A stretch of DNA of 64,000 nucleotides from Ramlibacter sp. (GCA_030695945.1 JAUYOG010000053.1:124001-188000); one strand, 5' to 3'. Positions 42,952 to 52,735 are shown, counted from the stretch's first letter. The notes: generated from the sequence alone by a model not told the origin. Program-made: numbers and translations.

Positions 42952-43947
42952 CTAGATCCGCCCTTCCTCCACCGCGTGGCATGCGATGCGGATGCCCTGG
43001 ATCTCCAGCAGCGCGGGCCGCTCGGCCTTGCAGCGCTCGTTGGCATGAGGGCAACGCGGGTGGAACGCGCAACCCGTCGGCGGGTTGAGCGGATTGGGCA
43101 CTTCGCCCTGCACCGGGGTGCGCGAGCGGCCGATGTCGTGCATCTTCGGGATCGCGTCCAGCAGCATGCGCGTGTACGGGTGGCGCGGGTTGCCGAACAG
43201 CTGGCGCTTGCCCGACAGCTCCACCAGCCGGCCCAGGTACATCACGCCGACCTGGTCGCTCACATGGCGCACGACGGCGAGGTTGTGCGAGATGAAGAGG
43301 TAGGTGAGGCCGCGCTGGCGCTGCAGGTCCTTCATGATGTTGAGCACCTGCGCCTGCACGCTCACGTCCAGCGCGGACGTCGGCTCGTCGCACACCAGGA
43401 ACTCGGGCTCGGTGGCCAGGGCCCGCGCGATCGAGACACGCTGGCGCTGACCGCCCGAGAACTGGTGCGGGAACTTCACCATGTCCAGCGGCGAAAGGCC
43501 GACCGAGTCCAGCAGCTCGCCCACCTTGTCCTTGAGCTTCGCGGCGTCGGTGATGATGGCGTGTTCCTTCAGCGGCTCGCCCACGATGTCTTCCACGGTC
43601 CAGCGCGGGTTCAGGCTGGCATACGGGTCCTGGAAGATCATCTGGATGCGCCGGCGCAGCTGCCGGCCCTGCGGCGACTTGAACGTGGCGTGGGCGTCCT
43701 GGCCGTCGAAAGTCAGGCCGCCGCGGGTGGGCTCGTACAGCCCCACCAGCAGGCGCGCCACCGTGCTCTTGCCGCAGCCCGACTCGCCGACCAGCGCCAG
43801 GGTCTGGCCCTTCTCGATATCGAAGCTCACGCCATCGACGGCGTGCAGCAGTTGCCGCGGCCGGTGTTCGATCACGCGGTTGAGCCAGGGCACCGAGACG
43901 TCGAAGGTCTTGGCCAGGTCGTGCGCTTGCACCAGCGGGGCGCTCAT
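42952..43947 (-). CDS. Dipeptide/oligopeptide ABC transporter ATP-binding protein (DppF type)
   Basis: 331 aa. Walker A GESGCGKSTVARLLVG, Q-loop MIFQDPYASLNPRWTVEDIV, signature FSGGQRQRVSIARAL, Walker B FLVCDEPTSALDVS; the C-terminal oligo_HPY domain has the four-cysteine iron-sulfur-like set (GCAFHPRCPHANERC...IACH). The ATG at 43947 overlaps the DppD stop (ATGA). Last gene of a six-gene operon for uptake of short peptides or acylated amino acids. Confidence 0.92.
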   Translation of the reverse strand: MSAPLVQAHDLAKTFDVSVPWLNRVIEHRPRQLLHAVDGVSFDIEKGQTLALVGESGCGKSTVARLLVGLYEPTRGGLTFDGQDAHATFKSPQGRQLRRRIQMIFQDPYASLNPRWTVEDIVGEPLKEHAIITDAAKLKDKVGELLDSVGLSPLDMVKFPHQFSGGQRQRVSIARALATEPEFLVCDEPTSALDVSVQAQVLNIMKDLQRQRGLTYLFISHNLAVVRHVSDQVGVMYLGRLVELSGKRQLFGNPRHPYTRMLLDAIPKMHDIGRSRTPVQGEVPNPLNPPTGCAFHPRCPHANERCKAERPALLEIQGIRIACHAVEEGRI

Positions 43948-44921
43948 CGCGGCGCCCCGGCATGCGCGTCGTGCAGCCAGCAAGCCGCGCGCGTCGCGCC
44001 GGCTTCGAGCAGGCCCGGCCGTTCGGCAGTGCAGCGCGCGAACGCCCTGGGACAGCGCGGGTTGTAGGCGCAGCCCGGCGGGATGGCGTTCAGCCGCGGC
44101 ATCGCGCCGTCGATCTGGTGCAGGCGCTCTCGCTCGACGGTGATGTCGGGAATCGCGGCCATCAGTCCCATGCTGTACGGGTGGGCCGGCTGGTTGATCA
44201 CATCGTGCACGGGCCCGATCTCGGCAATGCGGCCGGCGTACATCACGGCGACGCGGTCGCAGGTCTCGGCGATGACGCCCATGTCGTGGGTGATCAGCAT
44301 CACGGCGGCGCCGCGATCCTTGCAGACGCGCTTGAGCAGCTGGATGATCTGGGCCTGGATCGACACGTCCAGCGCGGTGGTCGGCTCGTCGGCGACGATC
44401 AGCTTGGGCTCGGCGGCCAGGGCCAGCGCAATGACCACGCGCTGGCGCATGCCGCCGGAGAACTGGTGCGGGTAGTGGTCGATGCGCTCGGCGGCTGCCG
44501 GGATGCCGGTGTCCTCCAGCAGGCCGACGGCGCGCTTGCGGGCCTCGGCGCCGTCCACCGGCAGGTGCGCCTGGATCGTCTCGGTGAGCTGCCGGCCGAC
44601 GGTGTAGAGCGGATTGAGCGAAGTCAGCGGGTCCTGGAAGATCGCGCCGATCTTGCGCCCGCGGATATGCCGCATCTGCTCGTGCGACAGGTTGTCGATG
44701 CGCTGGCCCTCCAGCATGATCTGCCCCGATGCGACGCGGCCGGGCGGCTCGAGCAGCCCGATGATCGATGCGCCGGTGAGCGACTTGCCGGCGCCCGACT
44801 CACCGACCACGCCGAGGATTTCGCCGGGCGCGATCTCGAAGCTGATGTCGTCCAGCGCGCGCAGCGTGCCGCGGCGATGGGGGAATTCGACGACGAGGTT
44901 CTGGACCTGGAGCAGGGACAC
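43944..44921 (-). CDS. Dipeptide/oligopeptide ABC transporter ATP-binding protein (DppD type)
   Basis: 325 aa from the GTG at 44921, which shares a base with the DppC stop (TAGTG); the track's longer ORF runs into dppC. Walker A GESGAGKSLTGASIIG, signature FSGGMRQRVVIALAL, Walker B LIVADEPTTALDVS, and the oligo_HPY end with GCAYNPRCPRAFARC. Works as a heterodimer with the DppF-type ATPase. Confidence 0.92.
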   Translation of the reverse strand: MSLLQVQNLVVEFPHRRGTLRALDDISFEIAPGEILGVVGESGAGKSLTGASIIGLLEPPGRVASGQIMLEGQRIDNLSHEQMRHIRGRKIGAIFQDPLTSLNPLYTVGRQLTETIQAHLPVDGAEARKRAVGLLEDTGIPAAAERIDHYPHQFSGGMRQRVVIALALAAEPKLIVADEPTTALDVSIQAQIIQLLKRVCKDRGAAVMLITHDMGVIAETCDRVAVMYAGRIAEIGPVHDVINQPAHPYSMGLMAAIPDITVERERLHQIDGAMPRLNAIPPGCAYNPRCPRAFARCTAERPGLLEAGATRAACWLHDAHAGAPR

Positions 44922-45856
44922 TAGCGCAGTCTCGGGTTGAGCGCGTCGCGCAGCCAGTCGCCCAGCAGGTTCACGGACAGCGCGATCAGCACCAGCATCG
45001 TCCCGGGGAACACCGTGATCCACCAGTTGCCGGAGAAGAGGAATTTGTTGCCCACCTGGATCAGCGTCCCCAGCGAAGGCGAGTTGGGCGGGGCGCCCAC
45101 ACCCAGGAACGAAAGCGTCGCTTCGGTGATGATGGCGGTCGCCACCTGGATCGTTGCGAGCACCATGACCGGCCCGAGGATGTTGGGCAGCACATGGCTG
45201 CGCATGATGCGCAGCGGCGCGACGCCCGTGACCCGCGCGGCCTGGACGTACTCACGGCTGCGCTCGACCAGGGTCGAGCCGCGCACGGTGCGCGCGTACT
45301 GGACCCAGCCGCCGCCGCCGGCCAGCGAGATCGACAGGATCAGCACGCCGAAGACCACGATCTCGCTGGCATTGGGGAACATCGCGCGCCCGACGCCGGC
45401 GATGAGGAGCGCGACGAGGATCGCCGGGAACGACAGGATGACATCGCAGACACGCATGATGAACGCATCGACCTTGCCGCCGACGAAGCCGGCGAGCAGG
45501 CCCAGGCTCACGCCGATCAGCACGGACAGCACGACGGAGGCGATGCCTACCAGCAGCGAGATGCGGGCGCCGTACATCAGCGCCGAGAGGATGTCCCGGC
45601 CCTGGTCGTCCGTGCCCAGCAGGTACTTGGCGCTGCCGCCTTCCACCCAGGCGGGCGGCAGGAACGAGTCGCCCAGCTCCAGCGTCGCCAGGTTGAACGG
45701 CTCATGCGGCGCGACGATGTTCGCGAAGATCGCGCTGAACACGCAGGCGAACGCCACCAGCGCGGCGGCTACCGCGACCGGCGACGTCCGGAAGCTGTGC
45801 CCGATGTCGCTGTGCCAGGCCCTCTGGAACCAGTTGTCCGTGCCACCCGTCATCAC
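44921..45856 (-). CDS. Dipeptide/oligopeptide ABC transporter permease (DppC type)
   Basis: 311 aa, six helices. The N-terminal OppC_N stretch includes a first helix VAVAAALVAFACVFSAIFAN; LLGTDDQGRDILSALMYGAR is the DppC/OppC signature, and the EAA loop is YVQAARVTGVAPLRIMRSHV. Its start overlaps the binding-protein stop by 4 nt. Confidence 0.93.
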   Translation of the reverse strand: MMTGGTDNWFQRAWHSDIGHSFRTSPVAVAAALVAFACVFSAIFANIVAPHEPFNLATLELGDSFLPPAWVEGGSAKYLLGTDDQGRDILSALMYGARISLLVGIASVVLSVLIGVSLGLLAGFVGGKVDAFIMRVCDVILSFPAILVALLIAGVGRAMFPNASEIVVFGVLILSISLAGGGGWVQYARTVRGSTLVERSREYVQAARVTGVAPLRIMRSHVLPNILGPVMVLATIQVATAIITEATLSFLGVGAPPNSPSLGTLIQVGNKFLFSGNWWITVFPGTMLVLIALSVNLLGDWLRDALNPRLR

Positions 45857-47433
45857 TTGACCGTGATGTACTTCCAGGGCATGCCGTTATCGGGCCATTG
45901 CACCAGCTCGATGTTCTTCTTGGCGCCCCAGTTCAGGGCCTGCTGGTGCAGGGGAATGTGGCCGATGTCGTCCTGGTGGATCTTGATGGCCTCGCGGATC
46001 ATCTCGTTGCGCTTCTTCTGGTCGGTCTCGGAGCCGATCTTGTCGGTGAGTTCGTCGACCTTCGGGTTGCTGTACGAGCCGAGGTTGAACTGCCCGCGGC
46101 CGCCCTCGCCCGGCGAGGACATGATGGGGTACAGCACGTTGTGCGCATCCACGGTGCTCGACGTCCAGCCCAGCATGTAGAAGCTGGTGTCGCGGCGCAG
46201 GATCTTCGGGAAGTACGTGCCCTTGGTCTCCACCTCCAGCTTGACCTTGACACCCACGCGCGCCAGGTTGGCCGCCGCCGCCTGGCAGATCGCGCCGTCG
46301 TTGACGTAGCGGTCGTTCGGACAGTTCAGCGTCACTTCGAAACCTTGCGGGTAGCCCGCCTCGGCCAGCAGCTTCTTGGACGCTTCGGGATCGTGGGGCA
46401 GGCGCTTGGCGAGATCGGGCGCGAAGCCGTTGACTTGTGCGGGGAACATCTGTGCGATCGGGCTGGACGCACCGCGCATGACCGAGCGCTTGATGCCCTC
46501 GATGTCGATGGCCTGGTAGAACGCCTGGCGCACGCGCTTGTCCTTGAAGGGGTTCTTGCCCTTGACGCTGGAAAATTGCAGCTCGTCGCGCTTCTGGTCC
46601 ATGCCGAAGAAAATGACGCGCAGCTCGGGGCCCTGCAGCACCTTGAGGTTGGGCGCTGCCTTGATCCGGTCCACATCCTGCACCGGCACCGGCTCCATCA
46701 CGTCGATCTCTCCGGACACCAGCGCGGCCACACGGGTGGCATCGTTGCCGATCACGTTGAAGATGACCTCGTCGACGTTGCCCTCGACCTTGCCCCAGTA
46801 ATTGCCGTTGCGCACGAAAGTCGTGCGGACATTGGGCTGGCGCTCGCGCACACGGTACGGGCCGGTGCCGTTGGCGCGGAACGACGCCGCGTTTTCGATG
46901 CCCTTGCGGCGGTCCACCGGCTTGGTGGCGTTGTTGGTCTCGCACCACTTCTTGCTCATGATATTGAAGTGCGTGAAGAGCTCGGGCAGGATCGGGAACG
47001 GGGTGTTCGTCACGACGTCGATGGAGTGATCGTTGATCTTCTTGATCTCCTTGATCACGCCGACGTAGGACTTCATGTCGGAGCCCTCGCCCTTCGCGCG
47101 CTCGTAGCTGAAGATGACGTCGTCGGCGGTGAACGGCGTGCCGTCATGGAATTGCACGCCCTTGCGCAGGTCGAAGTGCCAGACCGTGGGAGCGGTCTGC
47201 TTCCAGGCCGTGGCGAGCTGCGGCTCGATCTTGTACGTCTTGCCGCGCGTGGTCAGCGACTCGTACACGTTCTCGTTCACGGTGATCTGCAGGGATTCGT
47301 TCAGCGAATGCGGGTCCAGCGAGAGCGCGTCCCCCTGATTGGCGATCTTCAGCGTGGCGGCGCCCGCGGCGAAGCTGGTCGCGCCAAGGGCGGCGGCCAG
47401 GGCCGCCGAAAGCAGGGTGGGGTTGAATTTCAT
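45853..47433 (-). CDS. Dipeptide/oligopeptide ABC transporter substrate-binding protein (DppA type)
   Basis: 526 aa SBP_bac_5 family receptor. Signal peptide LLSAALAAALGATSFAAGAA; mature start TLKIANQGDALSLDPHSLNE; ATAWKQTAPTVWHFDLRKGV and VQFHDGTPFTADDVIFSYER are standard family blocks. AAGAGGAG lies upstream of the ATG. It is the fourth? position-wise third gene of the operon (after permease B and the M20 enzyme). Ligand may be a dipeptide or an N-acyl amino acid, given the amidohydrolase gene directly before it. Confidence 0.92.
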   Translation of the reverse strand: MKFNPTLLSAALAAALGATSFAAGAATLKIANQGDALSLDPHSLNESLQITVNENVYESLTTRGKTYKIEPQLATAWKQTAPTVWHFDLRKGVQFHDGTPFTADDVIFSYERAKGEGSDMKSYVGVIKEIKKINDHSIDVVTNTPFPILPELFTHFNIMSKKWCETNNATKPVDRRKGIENAASFRANGTGPYRVRERQPNVRTTFVRNGNYWGKVEGNVDEVIFNVIGNDATRVAALVSGEIDVMEPVPVQDVDRIKAAPNLKVLQGPELRVIFFGMDQKRDELQFSSVKGKNPFKDKRVRQAFYQAIDIEGIKRSVMRGASSPIAQMFPAQVNGFAPDLAKRLPHDPEASKKLLAEAGYPQGFEVTLNCPNDRYVNDGAICQAAAANLARVGVKVKLEVETKGTYFPKILRRDTSFYMLGWTSSTVDAHNVLYPIMSSPGEGGRGQFNLGSYSNPKVDELTDKIGSETDQKKRNEMIREAIKIHQDDIGHIPLHQQALNWGAKKNIELVQWPDNGMPWKYITVK

Positions 47434-47470
47434 CAGGGGCTCCTCTTGAAGTACAGGGTTGTCGGTGGTG

Positions 47471-48682
47471 TCACGGGGAAATCGGCATGGACTGCTCGAT
47501 CAGGCCGGCGTGCAGGGCCGAGCCGAGCGGCAGGATGTCGTCGTTGAAGTCGTAGCGGCCGTTGTGCAGGAAGCAGCTGCCTTCCCCGCCCTGCCCGAGG
47601 CGCATGTACGCGCCGGGCTTGGTCTGCAGCATGAAGGAGAAATCCTCCGCGCCCATGCTCGGCTCCATGTCGCGCACGACATTCTCGGCGCCGACGATGC
47701 TTTCCGCGACGTTGCCGGCGAAGACGGCTTCATCGGTCGAATTGATGGTGGCGGGATACACGCGCTCGTATTCCACGGTGGCGGTCGCGCCGAAGCCCAG
47801 GGCCACGGCACTGCACAGCTCGCCCAGCCGGTGCTCGATCTGCGCCTGCACGGCGGAGCTGAAGGCGCGCACAGTGCCGACGATGGTCGCCTTGCCGGGG
47901 ATGACGCTCATCGCGTGCAGGTCGCCGGCCTGGATCGCGCACAGGCTGATCACGGCGCTGTCGATCGGCCGGACGGTGCGCGAGACGATGCTCTGCACGG
48001 CGGTGATGATGTGCGCCGCCACCAGCACCGGATCGATCGCCAGGTAAGCGTGGGCGCCATGGCCGCCTCGTCCAGTCACCTCGATGGTGACGCGGTCGGC
48101 CGCTGCCATCATGGGCCCCGGGTTGAGGCCGACCGTGCCGGGCTTCATGGCAGGCCAGTTGTGCATCGCATAGATCGCCTCGACCGGAAAGCGCTGGAAC
48201 AGGCCCTCCTCGATCATCTGCCTGGCACCGGCGAATCCCTCCTCGCCGGGTTGAAACACCAGCACCGCGGTGCCGTCGAAGTTGCGCGTCTCGGCAAGGT
48301 AGCGCGCGGCGCCCACCAGCATGGCGGTATGGCCATCATGGCCGCAGCCGTGCATCACGCCGTTCTTCGAGGATTTCCAGGCGAAATCGTTCTGCTCGAC
48401 CATGGTGAGCGCGTCCATGTCCGCACGCAGGCCCACCATCCGGCCGCTGCCTGTTCGCCGGCCCTTGATGACGGCCACCACGCCGGTCTTGCCGATGCCG
48501 GTGTGGATCTCATCCACGCCGCACACCTTCAGCGCTTCCGTCACCCGCCCCGCCGTGTACACCTCCTCGAAACCGAGTTCCGGGTGCGCGTGCAGGTCCC
48601 GCCGCAGCGCCGTGAGGTCGGGCAGGAACTGCGCGATGTGGGCGAATGCGCGGCCGTTGGCCTTGAGGCGGGGCGCCAGCAT
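47471..48682 (-). CDS. M20 family amidohydrolase (hippurate hydrolase/N-acyl amino acid amidohydrolase type)
   Basis: 403 aa zinc-dependent amidohydrolase. Metal and catalytic residues appear in MVGLRADMDAL, GVMHGCGHDGHTAML, VFQPGEEGFAGARQMIEEG, HNWPAMKPGTVG and MGAEDFSFML. It hydrolyses acyl- or peptide amide bonds. The ATG at 48682 shares a base with the DppB stop (TGATG); the track ORF extends into dppB. Its insertion between the first permease and the receptor gene ties hydrolysis to import: the imported ligand is probably an N-acylated amino acid or dipeptide. Confidence 0.9.
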   Translation of the reverse strand: MLAPRLKANGRAFAHIAQFLPDLTALRRDLHAHPELGFEEVYTAGRVTEALKVCGVDEIHTGIGKTGVVAVIKGRRTGSGRMVGLRADMDALTMVEQNDFAWKSSKNGVMHGCGHDGHTAMLVGAARYLAETRNFDGTAVLVFQPGEEGFAGARQMIEEGLFQRFPVEAIYAMHNWPAMKPGTVGLNPGPMMAAADRVTIEVTGRGGHGAHAYLAIDPVLVAAHIITAVQSIVSRTVRPIDSAVISLCAIQAGDLHAMSVIPGKATIVGTVRAFSSAVQAQIEHRLGELCSAVALGFGATATVEYERVYPATINSTDEAVFAGNVAESIVGAENVVRDMEPSMGAEDFSFMLQTKPGAYMRLGQGGEGSCFLHNGRYDFNDDILPLGSALHAGLIEQSMPISP

Positions 48683-49662
48683 CAATGGGCCCCCGCATTG
48701 GCCACGCGCAGGCGCGGGTCGACCGCGAAATACAGCATGTCGACCACCAGGTTGATGATGACGAAAATCAGGGCGATCAGGCACAGGTACGCGGCCATGA
48801 CGGGGATGTCCGCGAAAGTCACCGCCTGGATGAACAGCAGCCCCATGCCGGGCCACTGGAACACCGTCTCCGTGATGATGGAGAAGGCGATCAGCGTGCC
48901 CAGTTGCAGGCCGATGATGGTCATCACCGGTACCAGCGTGTTCTTGAGCGCGTGGCCGAAATGGATGGCACGGTCCGGCAGGCCGCGCGCGCGCGCGAAC
49001 TTGATGTAGTCGGTGCGCAGCACCTCGAGCATCTCCGCGCGCACCAGCCGCATGATCAGCGTCAGCTGGAAGATGGCGAGCGTGATGCCCGGCAGGATGA
49101 TGTGGTGCCAGCCGTCCACCGTGAGCAGTCCGGTACTCCACCAGCCCAGCGACACGACCTCGCCGCGGCCGAAGCTCGGGAACCAGCCCAGCAGCACGGC
49201 AAACACCAGGATGAGCAGGATGCCGATGAGGAACGTGGGCAGCGACACGCCCAGCAGCGAGACTGTAAGGAACACCTGGCTCATGAACGAGCCGCGCCGC
49301 AGCGCCGCGTAGACGCCCATCGGGATGCCGACGACGACCGCGACGATGGCCGCCACCAGCGCGAGCTCCAGCGTGGCCGGAAACCGCTCGCCGATCAGGC
49401 GAGAGACTTTCGCGCCCTGGCGCAGGCTCAGGCCGAATTCGCCTTGCGCCGCGTTGCCCAGGAAGTGCCAGAACTGCACGAAAAAGGGCTGGTCCAGCCC
49501 CAGGTCGGCGCGCAGCTGCGCGATCTGGTCCGGCTTGGCATCCTGCCCCAGCAGGAAAACCACCGGGTCGCCGACGTACTGGAACAGCATGAAGGCGATG
49601 AACGCGACTGCGACCATCACGATCACAGCCTGGAACAGGCGGCGCAGAACGAAAGCAAGCAT
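48682..49662 (-). CDS. Dipeptide/oligopeptide ABC transporter permease (DppB type)
   Basis: 326 aa, six helices. N-terminal MLAFVLRRLFQAVIVMVAVA and FLLGQDAKPDQIAQLRADLG are DppB/OppB marks; the EAA loop is DYIKFARARGLPDRAIHFGH. First gene of the six-gene operon; promoter should lie in the 120-nt gap before it, where I see no clear boxes. Confidence 0.93.
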   Translation of the reverse strand: MLAFVLRRLFQAVIVMVAVAFIAFMLFQYVGDPVVFLLGQDAKPDQIAQLRADLGLDQPFFVQFWHFLGNAAQGEFGLSLRQGAKVSRLIGERFPATLELALVAAIVAVVVGIPMGVYAALRRGSFMSQVFLTVSLLGVSLPTFLIGILLILVFAVLLGWFPSFGRGEVVSLGWWSTGLLTVDGWHHIILPGITLAIFQLTLIMRLVRAEMLEVLRTDYIKFARARGLPDRAIHFGHALKNTLVPVMTIIGLQLGTLIAFSIITETVFQWPGMGLLFIQAVTFADIPVMAAYLCLIALIFVIINLVVDMLYFAVDPRLRVANAGAH

Positions 49663-49782
49663 CTCTTGGGGGCGGGAGGGAGTGGCGATGCTAGCAGAGC
49701 AAGGGGCGGGCCGACACAGGGGTTTCCTTCGGGCCTAAAGAATCGGGCCCGCCGCTGGCGGGTGCGGCAACACGCGCTGCGT

Positions 49783-50556
49783 TCAGTTTTTCGCGGTGGC
49801 GCGGTGGAGCCGCACCGGGCCGTACCACGCCTGCGACGTGCTGCGCGTGTTGTCGCTGTCGCTCATGATCCCGATCCCTACGAGGGCGCCTGGCGCCTCG
49901 CCGAAGGCGCGCCGGTAGTCGGCCCGGATGTCCCGCTCATAGTCGAGCCACTGGTCCAGGTTGCGGGTGCCGGATTCGACCACCATGGTGCGCACCCGCG
50001 TCGTGCGCGGGCTGTCGATCACGGTGCCGGGCTCACGCCGGTTGCACCACACGTACATCAGGGTCGCGTACGGCATTTCCTCGCCGGTCACGGTTCGAAC
50101 GAGTTCGGCCATCATGGCGTCGCGGGGGGAAAAGCGGGCGCGGTCGCCCTCGAAGAACAGGACGATGCGCACGGGGGAGTCGTCCGCCTCGCGGGACGCA
50201 AGGTCGGCCCCCTCGATGAGTTGCGGCACCTTCCACGAGAAGCGTACCCCTGCGAGGTCTGCAGGCTCGATACGCACCTTGCTGCGCAGCATGCTGGCCG
50301 ATGACGCGGCCAGGACCGCCATCGCATCGCGGCCATCCTTGCGGGCATAGCGAAAGCGTGTTTCCGTCTTGCCCGGGAACGGCATGTGATGCCACCCCCG
50401 CGCGGCGGTGCGGGCGGCCGCCGGCCGCGCAGAGCTGGATTGAACAGCCCAGGGATTGTCCGCGATGCCGGGCGCGTGCTCGACCGGCACGGTCGAACAG
50501 CCCGCCAGCAAACAGGCGGCGGCGAGCCACGCAGCCCCGCTCCAGCAGTGCCTCAT
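49783..50556 (-). CDS. DUF3047 family lipoprotein
   Basis: 257 aa. I use the ATG at 50556, giving a lipoprotein signal: MRHCWSGAAWLAAACLLAGC with lipobox LAGC. The DUF3047 body has GWHHMPFPGKTETRFRYARK, VRFSWKVPQLIEGADLASRE and VSRIV-like RIVLFFEGDRARF, ending DSDNTRSTSQAWYGPVRL, a beta-jellyroll-like pattern. Function unknown; an outer-membrane or periplasmic location is expected. A GGCGGG hairpin lies 20 nt past the stop. Confidence 0.82.
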   Translation of the reverse strand: MRHCWSGAAWLAAACLLAGCSTVPVEHAPGIADNPWAVQSSSARPAAARTAARGWHHMPFPGKTETRFRYARKDGRDAMAVLAASSASMLRSKVRIEPADLAGVRFSWKVPQLIEGADLASREADDSPVRIVLFFEGDRARFSPRDAMMAELVRTVTGEEMPYATLMYVWCNRREPGTVIDSPRTTRVRTMVVESGTRNLDQWLDYERDIRADYRRAFGEAPGALVGIGIMSDSDNTRSTSQAWYGPVRLHRATAKN

Positions 50557-50650
50557 CAAATCGGTCCCCAACGTCCTTGCTTGTAGTGACGGCATTATGC
50601 AGTCTCGCGCAGGGGGGCCGCTGCGGGTTTCCAGCTGCCCGGGGCAAGAA

Positions 50651-50674
50651 AAAAGCCGCCCGAAGGCGGCTTTT
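50651..50674 (-). terminator. Porin gene terminator
   Basis: AAAAGCCGCC, CGAA, GGCGGCTTTT: perfect 10-bp stem with A/T tracts, 44 nt after the porin stop; also able to act for the plus strand. Confidence 0.88.
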
Positions 50675-50717
50675 CAAGTTTCTTCATTCGAGGCTGGCCC
50701 AAGGGCCAGCCCGAAGA

Positions 50718-51800
50718 TCAGAAGCTGTGACGGACACCGAAGTCGTAGCCAGTCGACTTGTCGTTGGCAGCGGTGGTTGCACCGTTCAGAGCTTGCGTGG
50801 AACCGCCGTCGTTCTTCACGTGAGCGAACGTAGCGTACAGGGCGGTGCGCTTCGACAGGTTGTGCACGTAGCCCAGAGCCAGCTTCCTGGCCTTCGAACC
50901 CGTGTCGAACTTGTAGGTCGAGACGGCAGCGCGGATTTCGCCGGCGCCGACCGGCACCAGGGCGCCGATCAGGCCGCCCTTGCCTTCGAGTTCGACGATC
51001 GATTCGCGGGTGTCGCGGCTGTATTCGCCCATCAGCTTGGCCATGCCGAAGTCCCACTGGCCGCCGATGTTGATGGACTTGACGTCGCCGGTGGTGGCGG
51101 TCGTGGCGTACTTGGTGCGGGCAACAGCCAAGGCAACGTTGAACGGGCCATTGGCGAAGCCGAAGCGGGCAGCCAGACCGGTGCCGTCGTCTTCCGTCGC
51201 GGCGCCGTTCTTGTTGTTCTCGCCCATGTAGTACTGGGCCTGGCCGTAGAAGCCGCCCAGGTTACCCGGCAGGAAGTAGCCGATGCTGTTCGAGGAACGG
51301 ACGTTGATCGGGCCGGTGATGGCCGAATTCGAGTTCAGGACTTGGGTGGTGCCCACGCCATTGGTGCCGAACGGGTCGAACACCGTCAGGTTCCAGAATT
51401 GCGGGTTGTAGTCACGACCCAGGCGCAGTTCACCCCAGCCGCCGGCCAGGCTCACCGTCGAACGACGATTGAACGTCAGGCCTTGACCGCCGCCGATGCC
51501 TGCAACAGCGCCGCCGGTGGTTTGGTTGTTGGTGTTGGTAGCAGCACCGGTACCGTTGTCATTGTTGACACCGGCTTCCAGCCAGAACGAGGCCGACATG
51601 CCGCCGCCCAGGTCTTCCGTGCCACGGAAGCCCAGACGCGAGCTGTTGTAGCCCGAGTTGGTCAGCTGCGTCTTGTCCGTAAGGGAGCCTTTGCCGAAAG
51701 CAACGGTGGCGTCAACGATACCGAACAGCGTGACGGAAGATTGGGCAGAGGCGGCGCCGGCAGCAGCCAGAACAGCCAGAGCAATCAGGGACTTTTTCAT
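50718..51800 (-). CDS. Gram-negative porin (Burkholderiales OmpC-like, Porin_4)
   Basis: 360 aa trimeric outer-membrane porin. Signal peptide MKKSLIALAVLAAAGAASAQ; mature start SSVTLFGIVDATVAFGKGSL; NSSRLGFRGTEDLGGGMSAS is the usual second and third strand; loop 3 region contains WNLTVFDPFGTNG; the C-terminus ends GYDFGVRHSF with the terminal Phe needed for BAM recognition. GGAGA lies before the ATG at 51800; the track start at 51848 is upstream of this. Codon choice is restricted, as in highly expressed genes. Confidence 0.95.
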   Translation of the reverse strand: MKKSLIALAVLAAAGAASAQSSVTLFGIVDATVAFGKGSLTDKTQLTNSGYNSSRLGFRGTEDLGGGMSASFWLEAGVNNDNGTGAATNTNNQTTGGAVAGIGGGQGLTFNRRSTVSLAGGWGELRLGRDYNPQFWNLTVFDPFGTNGVGTTQVLNSNSAITGPINVRSSNSIGYFLPGNLGGFYGQAQYYMGENNKNGAATEDDGTGLAARFGFANGPFNVALAVARTKYATTATTGDVKSINIGGQWDFGMAKLMGEYSRDTRESIVELEGKGGLIGALVPVGAGEIRAAVSTYKFDTGSKARKLALGYVHNLSKRTALYATFAHVKNDGGSTQALNGATTAANDKSTGYDFGVRHSF

Positions 51801-52117
51801 GCAAGTTTCTCCAAGGTTAAACATAGGGCTCCGGTGCGAAGGGGTCACGTGATGCAGGCAATCTTGTGCTCCCGCCGGATCCCCGGGCCAACCTCCTTTT
51901 GGGAAGTTGTCGTTATTGCACCAGAGGGGCTCTTCTTTCGCAAAGTATTTAGCCTACCGGGGATGGAATCGTTGCACCCTGACAACACAAATCCATTGCT
52001 CAGTGGACCTCACGCAACACCGGTCGCCCACGTTTCGGATCGCAAAAAATCGAGGGCAAACCCTTGCCCGCAAGAGGGCGGACGGCGCGGCCGCCCTGGA
52101 CCCTTAAACTAGGCCCC
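51801..52117. other. 317-nt intergenic region between divergent porin and coq7
   Basis: No coding sequence seen. It must hold the porin promoter and long leader (minus strand) and the coq7 promoter (plus strand). On the minus strand TTGCGA and TGCAAT 17 bp apart around 51930 could be a weak promoter, but I cannot fix either start. GC content drops here compared with the genes. Confidence 0.4.
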
Positions 52118-52735
52118 ATGGACCGATTTCTAGGCGCCGCCGACAGCGCCCTCAAGACCCTGTTTGCCAAGCCGCGGGCCCTTCGCGCATGCCCCCTGGT
52201 GCCCGCCGACGAAACACGGCTCGCCTCGGCCGACCGGCGGCACTCGGCCGCGTTGATGCGCGTCAACCATGTCGGCGAGGTATGCGCCCAGGCGCTCTAC
52301 ACCGCCCAGGCCCTGGCCACGCGCGACCCCGGCCTGCGGCGGCATTTCGAGAAAGCGGCGTCGGAAGAGACCGACCACCTGGCCTGGACGGCCGAACGCC
52401 TCGCCGAGCTCGATTCCCGCCCTTCGCTGCTCAACCCCCTCTGGTACGCAGGCGCGTTCGGCCTCGGGCTCGTCGCGGGTCGGCTGGGCGACAGCATCAG
52501 TCTCGGCTTCGTCGTCGAGACGGAAAAGCAGGTGGAAGCGCACCTGCAAAGCCACCTGGACCGGCTGCCCACGGGCGACCATGCATCGCGCGCGATCGTG
52601 GTGCAGATGAAGGAAGACGAAGCCGTGCACGCCGCGCAGGCACTGCAGGCGGGAGGCGTCGAGCTGCCGCCGCCCGCCAAGGCCTTGATGCGCGCTGCCG
52701 CGAAGGTCATGACGACCACCGCGCACTACATCTGA
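52118..52735 (+). CDS. coq7: Demethoxyubiquinone hydroxylase (Coq7)
   Basis: 205 aa di-iron monooxygenase of ubiquinone biosynthesis. The iron ligands lie in [34 protein letters not shown] and [11 protein letters not shown] (E, ExxH, E, ExxH). The hydrophobic middle [17 protein letters not shown] is the membrane-contacting helix. The track start at 52064 is upstream; ATG at 52118 fits the family. A 20-bp tandem repeat begins over its stop codon. Confidence 0.95.
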   Translation: MDRFLGAADSALKTLFAKPRALRACPLVPADETRLASADRRHSAALMRVNHVGEVCAQALYTAQALATRDPGLRRHFEKAASEETDHLAWTAERLAELDSRPSLLNPLWYAGAFGLGLVAGRLGDSISLGFVVETEKQVEAHLQSHLDRLPTGDHASRAIVVQMKEDEAVHAAQALQAGGVELPPPAKALMRAAAKVMTTTAHYI

